Of a stretch of DNA of 64,000 nt, positions 23,554 through 32,294 are shown one piece after another. The position numbers were made by a program, and so were the translations under genes. Each line of letters begins with the position of its first letter. The first letter of the stretch is position 1. The notes under the pieces are model-generated. The model saw only the letters and a list, made by a program, of their open reading frames with translations. It had not been told where the DNA came from and searched no databases. This DNA is from Thermoflexaceae bacterium (GTDB lineage: Bacteria > Chloroflexota > Dehalococcoidia > Tepidiformales > Tepidiformaceae), in assembly GCA_015075555.1 (NCBI GenBank), contig JABTUD010000002.1, positions 1,302,001-1,366,000 of the forward strand, in the 5' to 3' direction.

Positions 23554-24636
23554 TGTACTTCCCACTGACGTTGTTCACAGGCGGGAGGCCGGTGGGCGGT
23601 TGCCGATGGCAGTGTGTGGTCTGGCGAAATTATAGTCACGGAGGAAGGGCTGGAGTGCGGCGAGCCGTTCCTGGTTGCTGCCATAGGGGCAGCGGTAGGC
23701 CCACTCGCGCTGGAGGGTTTTGTTGAAGGCCTCGGCCTTGCCGTTGGTCTGGGGACGGTAGGGGCGGGTATAGCGGCGGCCGATGCCTAACTCGCTGGCG
23801 GCTGCCTGGAAGGCGAAGGAACGGTAGTTCCCGCCGTTGTCCGTGAGGACACGCTGGATGGTGATGCCGACGCTTGCAAAGGCGAGGACGGCACGGGCCA
23901 GGAAGCCAGCGGTGGTGTCGCCCTTCTCGTCCGGGAGGGCTTCGGCGTAGGCGTAGCGGCTGTGGTCGTCGACGGCCACGTGGACGAAGTCGTGTCCGCG
24001 CTTGCGGCCAGGACGCTTCCGGCCAGCCCCGTTTTCGGCGAAGCCCTCGTCGAAGCGCTTCCCACCGCCCTCGGGGATGCGCCCGAACTTCTTCACGTCC
24101 AGGTGCACCAGCTCGCCCGGGTGCGCCCGCTCGTAGCGGATGACGCTGCGGGTGGTGCGGTCGAGCTGGCGAAGGACGGAGACCCCATGGCGCCTGAGGA
24201 CGCCGTAGACCGTGGAGGCGGCAAGGCCGAGCTCGTGGGCGATGCGGTGTGGGCCCGCCCCAAGCCGGCGGCGGAGGCTGAGAATCGCCTCCACCACCTC
24301 GGCACCGAGGGCCGCTGGAGACCGTCTCGGGGCGCTGCTCGCCTCCTGGAGCCCCTCCAGCCCCTGCTCCCGGTAGCGGTGCATCCACTTCGCGACTGTG
24401 GAGCGGGACACCCCCTGGGCCTCGGCGACCTGGGCCTGGGTCCAGCCCTGCTCGAGGCGCTGGACGATGAGGAGGCGACCTGCGGGGGTGAGCTTCGCGT
24501 TACGATGAGGCATAGAGGGTCTCCTGTCGGCTGGTGTTTTTGGATAACCCAACCCAACAGGCAGACCCTCTTCTTCGTCAAGCTAACTGCTTAAGCTGAT
24601 GACTACTTCCTGTGCACAACCTGCGTGGGAACTACA
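23554..24636 (-). mobile_element. IS481-type insertion sequence, complete (1083 bp)
   Basis: Ends form imperfect inverted repeats. The left begins TGTACTTCCCAC and continues GTTGTTCACAGG; the right, read inwards, begins TGTAGTTCCCAC and continues GTTGTGCACAGG. Flanked by the 6-bp duplication GCTAGC. One transposase gene fills it. All parts appear intact, so it may be active. Confidence 0.9.
23575..24513 (-). CDS. IS481-type DDE transposase
   Basis: 312 aa from ATG 24513. N-terminal HTH: RLLIVQRLEQGWTQAQVAEA then GVSRSTVAKWMHRY. A second winged region follows, then the rve integrase core: LVHLDVKKFGRIPEGGG (first Asp), VLTDNGGNYRSFAF (second Asp), and RPYRPQTNGKAEAFNKTLQ (Glu). DDE acids all present. 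Reads RPHTAIGNRPPASRL at the end, as in other IS481 members. Confidence 0.92.
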   Translation of the reverse strand: MPHRNAKLTPAGRLLIVQRLEQGWTQAQVAEAQGVSRSTVAKWMHRYREQGLEGLQEASSAPRRSPAALGAEVVEAILSLRRRLGAGPHRIAHELGLAASTVYGVLRRHGVSVLRQLDRTTRSVIRYERAHPGELVHLDVKKFGRIPEGGGKRFDEGFAENGAGRKRPGRKRGHDFVHVAVDDHSRYAYAEALPDEKGDTTAGFLARAVLAFASVGITIQRVLTDNGGNYRSFAFQAAASELGIGRRYTRPYRPQTNGKAEAFNKTLQREWAYRCPYGSNQERLAALQPFLRDYNFARPHTAIGNRPPASRL

Positions 24637-24642
24637 GCTAGC
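24637..24642. repeat. Target-site duplication GCTAGC, right copy
   Basis: Second copy of the 6-bp duplication, immediately after the IS right end. Confidence 0.85.
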
Positions 24643-24723
24643 GCCGCCGCTGCTGGCGGCCCAGGGGCCCCCGAAAGCCACCCCTCTCGTCCCTTGGCGT
24701 TGTTCCCGCTTAACTGGATCCTG

Positions 24724-25152
24724 ATGAGGCTGACGCTGGAGATCGAAGGCGAGGGCGCAGGGCCACCGCTGCCCGGCGAAGGTGCGGCCCTTGTGGCCTT
24801 CATGTCGTTCGCCCTGGCGCGCGGCCTGGGGGGTGCGCACCCGCTGGTGGCGCTTGCCGAAAGGATGCACGAGACCTTCAAGGTGCGCCTTGGGCCACTC
24901 ACCACCTTCTACGAAAACGAGGCGGAGGACGCGGAGGACTTGCAGAAGCTCGAACTGGCCTGGCAGGAAGCCACCCCCCTGTACGAATCGCTCCAGGCCG
25001 TAGCAGAAGTTCTGGCCACGGACGAGCGTTCGCGCGCGCTCTGCGACCGGGGGGGCGCCCCCGGTCTCCCCGGACAGGTGGATGCCGCCCTCGCCCGCCT
25101 CCACGAAGCCCGCACCGCCGGACGGCGCGTGCGCCTGGGCTACACCCTTTGA
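24724..25152 (+). CDS. Hypothetical protein
   Basis: 142 aa from ATG 24724. Begins MRLTLEIEGEGAGPPLPGEG, then helical stretches LVALAERMHETFKVRLGP and TFYENEAEDAEDLQKLELAW. The open frame extends upstream into the IS end, but that part is not native. Its stop shares one base with the methyltransferase start, so the two are co-translated. No family recognised. Confidence 0.55.
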   Translation: MRLTLEIEGEGAGPPLPGEGAALVAFMSFALARGLGGAHPLVALAERMHETFKVRLGPLTTFYENEAEDAEDLQKLELAWQEATPLYESLQAVAEVLATDERSRALCDRGGAPGLPGQVDAALARLHEARTAGRRVRLGYTL

Positions 25153-25817
25153 TGCGCCGCCGCCGGGGCGCCCGGCAGGCAAGGGAACGCTGGCTCGCCG
25201 GCCCTTCCGGCCTCATCGCGCGCGCCATCAACTCCCAGGCCGGCATGGCCGCCATCACCCCCCGGGCCGGGCGCATCATCTCTCTGCTCGGCCTGAAGCC
25301 CGGCAGCCGCTACCTCGATATCGGCTGCGGGACAGCCGCCTACGCCCACCTTCTCGCGGCCCGCGCCGGCCTCCAGGAGCCGCCCTATACTGCCGACCTC
25401 GCCCCCGGCCCCGGGCCAGTCGAAATGCTCGCCTGGCCCGAAAAGCTCCCCTTCCGCGACGGGTCGTTCGACGCCATCACCTGCCTCTACTACATCCGCC
25501 GCTTCGATGACGACGTGGTGCACGCGCTCGGCAGGGAGCTCTCCCGCCTGCTCGCCCCCGGCGGTGCGGCGCTCGTGCTGGAGACCGCCCCGGTACAGAG
25601 CCGCTGGCTCAACCGCTTCCATTCCTGGCTGGTGAGCCCCGGCTGCGCCCAGGTCGACCTGCGCGGCTGGGGCAGGCTGGCCGCCACCTTCAGCGAATGC
25701 GGCTTCGACGCCATCGACCTGGTGAACGCCGGCCCCTTCCTGCTGCCCCCCGTCCCCCGCGTGGGCGTGCTTCTCCGGCGCGCGCCCGCGCCCCACTCCC
25801 CCGGGGAGGAGAGATGA
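25152..25817 (+). CDS. Class I SAM-dependent methyltransferase
   Basis: 221 aa. Motif I YLDIGCGTAAYAHLLA, motif II end TADLAP, EKLPFRDGSFDAITCLYYIR and LLAPGGAALVLET are all typical of UbiE/Coq5-like (Methyltransf_11) enzymes. Substrate not predictable. Overlaps the next gene's ATG by four bases, so it is part of a three-gene unit from 24724 to 26722. Confidence 0.82.
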   Translation: MRRRRGARQARERWLAGPSGLIARAINSQAGMAAITPRAGRIISLLGLKPGSRYLDIGCGTAAYAHLLAARAGLQEPPYTADLAPGPGPVEMLAWPEKLPFRDGSFDAITCLYYIRRFDDDVVHALGRELSRLLAPGGAALVLETAPVQSRWLNRFHSWLVSPGCAQVDLRGWGRLAATFSECGFDAIDLVNAGPFLLPPVPRVGVLLRRAPAPHSPGEER

Positions 25818-26722
25818 GCGTCAACGCCCCCACCGGTGACATCGCCATCCGCCGCGCTGGCTGGCGGAAGTTCGCCCCCGGCGGTCTCGCCGGCGGGCTG
25901 ATCGCGGTCGTGATCCTCGTCGCCCTCGTAGCGGGGCTCCTCATCGCCTGGCCTGAGCCGGGCCAGCTCTCCGAGCCAATCGACGTTCCCGTCCGGGTCG
26001 GCCCCTCACCCATCGCCAACGGGCCTACCGCCCAGGCGCCCGGCATCGAGGCCCTCGCCGGCATCGCCGACGTGGTCCTTCGCGGAATCGCCCGGGACGA
26101 TGGGACCTTTCGCGTTACTCACGTGATCGACAACCACATCGGCGCCAGCGTTTCCACCATTACGCTCCAGCTTCCCGAGGCCCTCCCTGCCGGCCAGGAG
26201 GCGGTCCTCTTCCTCTCTTCGGTGCACAGCCCCAACTCACTTACCTATAACGCCGACGAGCGGCTGTTCGTCCCCGCCAGCGCCCGGGCCGCCGCCTGGC
26301 TGATCTCCGAAGGCCGGGTCTCGGGCCAGTTCGCGGAGTGGTCCGGCCGCACGGTAGGCGACTTCACCGGCGCCATCAAGGGCGCGCCAGACCCGCGCGA
26401 CGCAGCCGAGCGCCTGCTTCGCAAGTACGGCTTCTCGCCCTCGCGCCCCGACCACGTGAACTACCAGCTCGTGGGCGACCAGTGCACCCCCGGCACCGCC
26501 GAGGAAGATGCCACCCACGATATCGGTCTCCATGCCGGCGATGCCACCGGTCCCGGTGTGGCGCGCGTCGCCTGGCTGCCGTCGGCCGGCGGCGAACCGG
26601 GCCTGGCCGCCTACGTGCTGGTGTCCGGCAAGAAGGCCGTCGCCGCCTGGCTGCAGGTGGAGAAAACCGGCCAGGTGTTCTCACTCAAGGAACGCCTCGC
26701 CGCCGAGCGCGCCGCTCGCTGA
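25814..26722 (+). CDS. Membrane-anchored extracytoplasmic protein
   Basis: 302 aa from ATG 25814 with GGAGGAGA before it. One transmembrane helix at about residues 25-46 (GGLIAVVILVALVAGLLIAW) and the rest outside. It has a beta-rich mid part (VVLRGIARDDGTFRVTHVID) and a later region with one Cys (YQLVGDQCTPG). No domain recognised. Convergent with the putative metallopeptidase gene. Confidence 0.55.
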   Translation: MSVNAPTGDIAIRRAGWRKFAPGGLAGGLIAVVILVALVAGLLIAWPEPGQLSEPIDVPVRVGPSPIANGPTAQAPGIEALAGIADVVLRGIARDDGTFRVTHVIDNHIGASVSTITLQLPEALPAGQEAVLFLSSVHSPNSLTYNADERLFVPASARAAAWLISEGRVSGQFAEWSGRTVGDFTGAIKGAPDPRDAAERLLRKYGFSPSRPDHVNYQLVGDQCTPGTAEEDATHDIGLHAGDATGPGVARVAWLPSAGGEPGLAAYVLVSGKKAVAAWLQVEKTGQVFSLKERLAAERAAR

Positions 26723-26733
26723 GCCCCCTCCCG

Positions 26734-28125
26734 TCAGTCGCGCGCCAGGCCCGGCGCCACGGCCCGGAACGGGAGGGCTCGCGGCCGCGGGTCCTCAGCA
26801 TCGGGGATGCCGTCGTTGTCGTCGTCAGCGTCTTCCGCCCCGGCCACGCCGTCACCGTCGGAGTCAGGGTCAACCAGCGTGAGCGACCCGGCCACCACGC
26901 CGTAAGGGCTGAGAGCCGCAGCCACAAGGTGCTGCGGCGGCTGTTGAGGTGGCGGTTCCGCGTCCGGCGGCGAAGGTGGCCCCGGCATCTGCCCGTCCCA
27001 GGCGAAGTGCGCCCCGAACGGTGGCCAGCCAGCCACCGTCGCGCCGAGGCGGTTGCCGCCTTTCCCCTTCGCCAGGCTCACCCCGTATTCGAAGAAAAGG
27101 TCAAAGAAGCTGTGAGCAGGGAACGCCGCCAGGGCGCCCCCCGGCTGGATGGTCCCCGCCGAGGTGCGCGCCGGGTCTTCGCGGATAGTCACCGGGTAGG
27201 GCGTCGTCCCTGTCAGCTCCATCGCCACGATCTCGATTGGGATCACGGGCGCGCCCGCGCTCCCTCCCGCCGCGCCGAGGACGATCGTCCCCCGTCCCGC
27301 GACCGGCACCTTCCCGATGAGAAGCCCGTAGACATCGTATAGCTCAACCACGCCCGCGAACTCGCCATTGAGGGTCTGTCCCGGGAGGAAGGCGAGCTTC
27401 GGGTTCTGCTTCGCCTTCTTCAGCAACCGCTTCACCTCATCGTAGAAGCCCTTGTCGCCGCCCTTGTCCCAGTCGTCGCCGTCGTTGCCCGCATCCCCGT
27501 CGTGGTCCGGGAAGGGGAACGCCCCCCGGTCGCCCGGGTCCTTCTCCGGCATCAGGATGCGCATCACGTAGAGCTTGGCGTGCACGAGCTCGTGGATGAC
27601 CAGCTCGAGCATCGAGCCATCGATCATCCCAATTCGCAGCGAGTCCTTGCAGAAGACCTTCACCTTCACCTTCTGCCTGCCGTCGCCGTCCGGCTCGGTG
27701 ATGTAGGTGTAGGCCGTCTTCGAACCGTAGATCTGCGAGGCTCCGTTCTCCAGGTCCGCCTGCTTCTTGCCAGGGTTGAGCGAATCGACGTCGCCGCTGT
27801 ACTCCTTCTTGAACTCCTCTTCGTCCACCACGTAGAACTCCACGTCCACCGCCCGTTCGTCGTCATCGGGGACGCGCCCCCTGACCTGCGCGCCGATGTC
27901 CTCAACGACCCCCGACTCCTTCGCGAAGACGTTTGCCAGCATCTCCTTGAAGGCGGCATAGTCGCCGTCCGGCACCTTCCCCTTGTCCGGGCACGGGTTC
28001 TTCGCGGGCGACCTGTCCGAAGGGACGAACACCGCCCCCTGGGCGGCCGCGGGCACGGGGAACGCGCTCCCAGGGAGCAGCACCAGCAACAGACAGGCGG
28101 CAAGGAGGCCGGAGATCACCTTCAC
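26734..28125 (-). CDS. Secreted protein with HELVH zinc-protease-like motif and TSP3-like calcium repeats
   Basis: 463 aa from GTG 28125. Signal peptide VISGLLAACLLLVLLPGSAF then AAAQG. The central motif LVIHELVHAKLYVM (HExxH-like, HELVH) suggests a zinc metalloprotease, although the downstream third ligand is not certain. An Asp-rich segment (FPDHDGDAGNDGDDWD) and a C-terminal SDGDGVAGAEDADDDNDGIP pattern resemble thrombospondin type 3 calcium-binding repeats. Probably exported and calcium-stabilised. TATAAT on the minus strand at 28164-28159 could drive it. Confidence 0.6.
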   Translation of the reverse strand: MKVISGLLAACLLLVLLPGSAFPVPAAAQGAVFVPSDRSPAKNPCPDKGKVPDGDYAAFKEMLANVFAKESGVVEDIGAQVRGRVPDDDERAVDVEFYVVDEEEFKKEYSGDVDSLNPGKKQADLENGASQIYGSKTAYTYITEPDGDGRQKVKVKVFCKDSLRIGMIDGSMLELVIHELVHAKLYVMRILMPEKDPGDRGAFPFPDHDGDAGNDGDDWDKGGDKGFYDEVKRLLKKAKQNPKLAFLPGQTLNGEFAGVVELYDVYGLLIGKVPVAGRGTIVLGAAGGSAGAPVIPIEIVAMELTGTTPYPVTIREDPARTSAGTIQPGGALAAFPAHSFFDLFFEYGVSLAKGKGGNRLGATVAGWPPFGAHFAWDGQMPGPPSPPDAEPPPQQPPQHLVAAALSPYGVVAGSLTLVDPDSDGDGVAGAEDADDDNDGIPDAEDPRPRALPFRAVAPGLARD

Positions 28126-28151
28126 ATTACACCGGCGCCCAGAACCAGATG

Positions 28152-28212
28152 ACGTCCAATTATAGCCCCGCACCGCAAGTCCCGGGGTCTGCGTCCCAGG
28201 AAGATTGGACGT
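28152..28212. promoter_or_regulatory. Inverted repeat in the divergent gap before the R-M cluster
   Basis: ACGTCCAAT (28152-28160) and ATTGGACGT (28204-28212) are perfectly complementary 9-mers separated by 43 bases. The left arm overlaps the minus-strand TATAAT of the secreted protease-like gene. It could be an operator shared with the methyltransferase gene. Confidence 0.4.
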
Positions 28213-28287
28213 GACAGGGGTGCGAACTTCCGCTAAGCTTCCCCCAACAAGATCAGAACGCATGTACTACGTTATGTCGGTGTCCCT

Positions 28288-29307
28288 GTGCCCGATTCCC
28301 TGACGTCGCTGGAGATATGCGCTGGCGGAGGCGGCCAGGCACTGGGGCTGGAGATGGCCGGTTTCGACCATGCCGCTCTCGTCGAGGTCGATGCCCACGC
28401 GTGTGCCACCCTTCGTTTCAACCGGCCACACTGGAAGGTGCTCCACCAGGACATCCGCGATTTCCACGCCGGCCAGTACCGCGGCGTCGACCTGCTGGCG
28501 GGTGGAGTCCCCTGCCCACCGTTCAGCAAGGCCGGCCTCCAGCTCGGCAGTGACGACGAGCGCGACCTCTTTCCCGAGGCATTGCGCCTGGTCGAGGAGT
28601 GCTCCCCTCGGGCTGTGATGCTCGAGAACGTCCGGGGCCTGCTCGACCCGCAATTCGATGACTACCGGGAGCGGATCAACCTCCGCTTGCGTTCACTCGG
28701 CTACGCGCCACGGTGGAAGCTCCTGCAGGCCTCGGATTTTGGCGTCTCGCAGCTTCGCCCGCGGGTGGTCATGGTCGCGATGAGGGACGATATCGCGGCG
28801 TACTTCGACTGGCCCGGGCCCCGGGCAGAGCCACCTGCCACCGTGGGGCAGGTTCTCGAGTCCGCCATGGGAACGCTTGGCTGGGAAGGGGCTTGCGCCT
28901 GGGCGGCCGGGGCCAACGCGATCGCCCCCACGCTCGTCGGCGGGTCGAAGAAGCACGGTGGGCCCGACCTGGGCCCAACGCGAGCCCGGAAGGCCTGGGC
29001 CGCCCTTGGCGTGGATGGCCTTGGGCTCGCCGACACGCCTCCCCTTCCGGGCTTCACCGGGATGCCGAAATTGACTGTCCCGATGGCTGCAGCTCTGCAG
29101 GGCTTCCCTCCGTCCTGGCGCATCGCCGGGCGAAAGACAGCGGCCTATCGCCAGGTTGGAAACGCGTTCCCGCCCCCGGTGGCCGCCGCCGTTGGAAAGG
29201 CCATCGTCGCTGCGCTGCGAACGTTCGATCAGGAGCAATCAAGGGAGGCGGCAACCAGACGATGGCAACCCGTACTGGTGCGAGAGCCAAGCTTCGCAGT
29301 TACCTGA
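28288..29307 (+). CDS. DNA (cytosine-5)-methyltransferase
   Basis: 339 aa from GTG. Motif I LEICAGGGGQALGLEMAGF, motif IV GGVPCPPFSKAG with the catalytic Cys, motif VI MLENVRGL, motif VIII QLRPRVVMVA, motif X RQVGNAFPPPVAAAVG. All key residues present. The target recognition region (about 180-260) is short. It should protect host DNA against the adjacent HNH endonuclease. The tail overlaps the start of that gene by 46 bases. Confidence 0.92.
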   Translation: MPDSLTSLEICAGGGGQALGLEMAGFDHAALVEVDAHACATLRFNRPHWKVLHQDIRDFHAGQYRGVDLLAGGVPCPPFSKAGLQLGSDDERDLFPEALRLVEECSPRAVMLENVRGLLDPQFDDYRERINLRLRSLGYAPRWKLLQASDFGVSQLRPRVVMVAMRDDIAAYFDWPGPRAEPPATVGQVLESAMGTLGWEGACAWAAGANAIAPTLVGGSKKHGGPDLGPTRARKAWAALGVDGLGLADTPPLPGFTGMPKLTVPMAAALQGFPPSWRIAGRKTAAYRQVGNAFPPPVAAAVGKAIVAALRTFDQEQSREAATRRWQPVLVREPSFAVT

Positions 29308-29849
29308 CCGCCCATGTCGGTGAAGTCCTCGACTCCGGCACCCTTCGACAGGTAGCTGGAACAAGCGAGTGGGCGCGGCGGCTGCGCGAGCTTCGCGATG
29401 AGGAAGGCCTCGACATCGCTTCACACAACGATGACAGCTCTCTCAGGCCAGGCCAATACATCCTCCGAAGCCTATTGCAGCGGCCACACTTCGAAAGGAC
29501 GATCTCCAAGGAGACGCGAAGCTTCGTCCTCGATAGGAATGGCTTCACCTGCCAGCAATGCGGCGCCGGAGCGGGGGAACCTCACCCTTACGACCCCGCC
29601 CGCAAGACCAGGCTCCATATCGGTCACATCATCGACAAGTCGATGGGTGGGACGGACGATCCAGCAAACCTCAGGGCCATCTGCTCCATCTGTAATGAAG
29701 GACTTGCCAATATTGCGCTTGAACGTCCCTCCTCAGCTAAGGTCCTGGCCCAACTCCGGCGTACGACCGGGCAGGATCAGCTGGATGTCCTCAGATGGCT
29801 TGTTAAGAAGTTCCCAGAGCAGGCCACGAGTTATGTCCGCGACCTCTGA
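29262..29849 (+). CDS. HNH restriction endonuclease-like protein
   Basis: 195 aa from ATG 29262 with GGGAGG before it. An N-terminal winged-helix-like region (GEVLDSGTLRQVAGTSEWAR, RLRELRDEEGLDI) precedes an HNH domain: FTCQQCGAG, LHIGHIIDKSMGGTDDPANL, and AICSICNEG. Zinc cysteines and the H-N-H residues are all visible. By position it is the restriction partner of the upstream methyltransferase. Specificity unknown. Confidence 0.82.
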   Translation: MATRTGARAKLRSYLTAHVGEVLDSGTLRQVAGTSEWARRLRELRDEEGLDIASHNDDSSLRPGQYILRSLLQRPHFERTISKETRSFVLDRNGFTCQQCGAGAGEPHPYDPARKTRLHIGHIIDKSMGGTDDPANLRAICSICNEGLANIALERPSSAKVLAQLRRTTGQDQLDVLRWLVKKFPEQATSYVRDL

Positions 29850-30250
29850 GCCTGTAGAGCGCTCACAAGGCCGGCAATGTCTGCCCCCACCGTGCACTCC
29901 CGCACCACTACCACCTGCCAGCCGGCCCCTTCAAGCGCCTTCCGATTGACACGGTCCCGCTCCATGTTCCGTTCTATCTTCGGTCCCCAGTAGCTGGTAT
30001 TCGTCCTTGGCGTGTGGCCCTGGATGCAGTCGTGCCCATGCCAGAAACAGCCGTCCACAAACACCGCCAACCGATACTTTGGCAGCGTGATGTCGGGTCT
30101 GCCGGGGAGGTCCCGGCGATGCAGGCGGTAGCGGAAGCCTGCCCGGTGGAGTGCTCGCCGCACCTGCATCTCGATCGCCGACCCCTTGCTGCGAATCGCC
30201 GACATGTTGCGGCGGCGCGTTTCCGGGTCGAAGCGGAGGTCACTCATCAT
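29831..30250 (-). CDS. vsr: Very short patch repair endonuclease
   Basis: 139 aa, convergent with and overlapping the HNH gene by 19 bases. Vsr signature: RRRNMSAIRSKGSAIEMQVR, LPGRPDITLP, AVFVDGCFWHGHDC, and NMERDRVNRKALEGAGW. Vsr nicks T:G mismatches arising when 5-methylcytosine deaminates, which fits the neighbouring cytosine-5 methyltransferase. Complete. Confidence 0.93.
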   Translation of the reverse strand: MMSDLRFDPETRRRNMSAIRSKGSAIEMQVRRALHRAGFRYRLHRRDLPGRPDITLPKYRLAVFVDGCFWHGHDCIQGHTPRTNTSYWGPKIERNMERDRVNRKALEGAGWQVVVVRECTVGADIAGLVSALQAQRSRT

Positions 30251-30351
30251 GGCTCCTGGATCGTAACCTCCTCGCGGCTCCCTTGTTGGTTGCCCGATCC
30301 CGCCAGCGGATCGTTCGTCTCAGCCCCCGGGCCTTTCGCCCGCTCCTCCGC

Positions 30352-30357
30352 TACCAT
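30352..30357 (+). promoter_or_regulatory. TACCAT -10-like box of mtaB, leaderless
   Basis: CTACCATC lies six bases before ATG 30364, with no Shine-Dalgarno sequence visible. Confidence 0.3.
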
Positions 30358-30363
30358 CATTTC

Positions 30364-31656
30364 ATGGCCCGGCCACCGCTCGCCGCAATCCTCACCCTCG
30401 GCTGCAAGCTCAACCTGGCCGACAGCGGCGAGGTCGCCCGCGGCCTCCGCGCCGCCGGGTTCGAGGTGGTCGACCGCCTCTGCGAGGCAGACGCCTACGT
30501 TATCAACACCTGCTCGGTCACCCACGTCGCCGACCAGAAGTCCCGCCGCCTCATCCGCTCCGCCCGGAGCATGTCGCCCGCCGCCCCCGTTGCCGTCACG
30601 GGCTGCTACCCCCGGTCGGCCGGCAATGAGGCCGCTGCCGCGCTGGGCGCCGACTTCGTCGCAGGCATCACGGAGCCCGAACGGGAGCGCCTGGTGGCCA
30701 TTATCGTGGAGCGCGCCAGCGCCACCGCCACATCTCCACGGAGCGCCGCTGCCAGCGGACCCCTTCACACACGCGCCTTCATCCGCGCCCAGTCGGGCTG
30801 CAATGACGTCTGCTCGTTCTGCATCGTTCCGCGCACCCGCGGCCGCGAACGGTCACGGTCAATCGATGAAGTCGCCGCCGAAGTGCGCCGCGCCGTCGAA
30901 GGCGGAGTACGCGAGGCCGTCATCACCGGCACGCAGCTCGGAGCGTGGGGCCGCGACCTCGACCCGCCCCTCCGGCCGGAACACCTCATCTCCGCCATCC
31001 TCGAACGGACCGATATCGCCCGCCTGCGCTTCAGCTCGCTCCAGCCGCAGGACATCACCCCCGGCCTGCTCGCGCCCTGGGGCGACCCCCGCCTCATGCC
31101 CCACTTCCACCTCGCCCTCCAGTCCGGCAGCGCCAGCGTGCTCCAGCGCATGCGCCGCCGCTACACCCCGCGCGACTTCCTCCTCGCCGCCGCGCGCATC
31201 CACGCCGCCGTTCCCGATGCCGCCATCACCACCGACGTCATCGCCGGGTTCCCGGGCGAGACCGGGAGCGATTTCGCTGACACCCTCGCCCTCTGCCGCG
31301 ACGCTGGCTTCGCCCGCCTGCACTGCTTCCCCTATTCGCCCCGCTCGCACACAGCGGCCGCGCTCATGCCAGGGCAAACACCGGCGGCCGTGCGCCAGGA
31401 GCGCGTGCGCTGCCTCATTGCCCTTGGCGAAGAGCTCTCGCTCGCCTTTCGCCGCCGATTCGAAGGCTCCGTCCGGCCCGTGCTCTGGGAGGAGGAGCGC
31501 TCATCGCCGGAGGGCCGCTGGTGGCACGGCCACACCGATAACTACATCCCCGTCTTCGCACCCGGAAACGGCCTTCGCAACCGCGTTACTCCCGCGTTGC
31601 TGGGAGCGGTGTACCATGACGGCGTCCTCGCAACCCTGACAGGAGGCGAAGAGTGA
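30364..31656 (+). CDS. mtaB: tRNA (t6A37) methylthiotransferase, MtaB-like
   Basis: 430 aa. The N-terminal UPF0004 domain has the cluster cysteines LGCKLN, NTCSVT and GCYPRS. The radical-SAM motif is CNDVCSFCIVPRTRGRERSR. The TRAM region at the end is not obvious to me. MiaB/MtaB enzymes add a methylthio group to adenosine 37 of ANN-decoding tRNAs. LGCKLN and GCYPRS favour MtaB over MiaB and RimO. First of four overlapping genes reaching scpB. Confidence 0.88.
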   Translation: MARPPLAAILTLGCKLNLADSGEVARGLRAAGFEVVDRLCEADAYVINTCSVTHVADQKSRRLIRSARSMSPAAPVAVTGCYPRSAGNEAAAALGADFVAGITEPERERLVAIIVERASATATSPRSAAASGPLHTRAFIRAQSGCNDVCSFCIVPRTRGRERSRSIDEVAAEVRRAVEGGVREAVITGTQLGAWGRDLDPPLRPEHLISAILERTDIARLRFSSLQPQDITPGLLAPWGDPRLMPHFHLALQSGSASVLQRMRRRYTPRDFLLAAARIHAAVPDAAITTDVIAGFPGETGSDFADTLALCRDAGFARLHCFPYSPRSHTAAALMPGQTPAAVRQERVRCLIALGEELSLAFRRRFEGSVRPVLWEEERSSPEGRWWHGHTDNYIPVFAPGNGLRNRVTPALLGAVYHDGVLATLTGGEE

Positions 31657-32294
31657 ACGTTCTTTCCCGCATCGTCCTTGCCATCTACAGCCTGCTCTGG
31701 ATCGCTGCCTGCGCGGGCCTCGGCGTGCTCCTCTGGAACGACGACGAGATGCTCGACCTCGAGGTAGGAGACCTGGGCCTGGGCGCGTTCTTCGTGACCG
31801 AGGACGCCAGCCTCGAACGCGGCGTGCTCACCGCCATCCTTGCCATCGCCGGGGTGCTCGGCCTGCTCACGCTCCTGCTCGCCTTCCGCCGCCAGGGCGC
31901 CAGCCGCGGCGCCCTGCGCATGCGCCAGCAGGACGGGGGCGTGGTCGAAGTCACCGCCGTCGCCATCGAATCGCTGCTCAAGGGCGAGCTTGAACAGCTC
32001 CCCGAAGTGCGCCAGGCCGGGGTCAAGGTCAGCCTTCGTGGCGGGGTGGTCGATACCAGCATCAGCGCCCTCATCGAGCCCAGCGCGAGCATCGCCCACG
32101 TCACCGCTGCCGTGGGCGAGACCGTCGCCACCGTCTTGAAGGACCAGGTGGGCGTGACCGCCGTCCGCCGCCCCACCGTCCACGTCCGCTACGACGAGGT
32201 CCAGGCACGCCCCGTCGGCGCACGCTCGCGCCCGGCGGCCCCGCCACACGCCGCGCCACCCGCTTCCAGGGGTGACGAGCCCGCCGATGAGTGA
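31653..32294 (+). CDS. amaP: Alkaline shock response membrane anchor protein AmaP-like
   Basis: 213 aa, GTG overlapping the mtaB stop. Two transmembrane helices (IVLAIYSLLWIAACAGLGVL and AILAIAGVLGLLTLLLAF) are followed by an Asp23-like soluble domain containing VVEVTAVAIESLLKGELEQL and KVSLRGGVVDTSISALI. It has the order seen in AmaP, which anchors Asp23 proteins to the membrane. A Pro/Ala-rich tail ends it. Its stop overlaps scpB by 8 bases. Confidence 0.78.
   Translation: MNVLSRIVLAIYSLLWIAACAGLGVLLWNDDEMLDLEVGDLGLGAFFVTEDASLERGVLTAILAIAGVLGLLTLLLAFRRQGASRGALRMRQQDGGVVEVTAVAIESLLKGELEQLPEVRQAGVKVSLRGGVVDTSISALIEPSASIAHVTAAVGETVATVLKDQVGVTAVRRPTVHVRYDEVQARPVGARSRPAAPPHAAPPASRGDEPADE

Noticed and set aside
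29262-29849. Homing endonuclease or intron-encoded HNH
   Set aside because: It sits directly behind a cytosine methyltransferase with its own ribosome-binding site and no intron or intein signals, so a restriction role is more likely.
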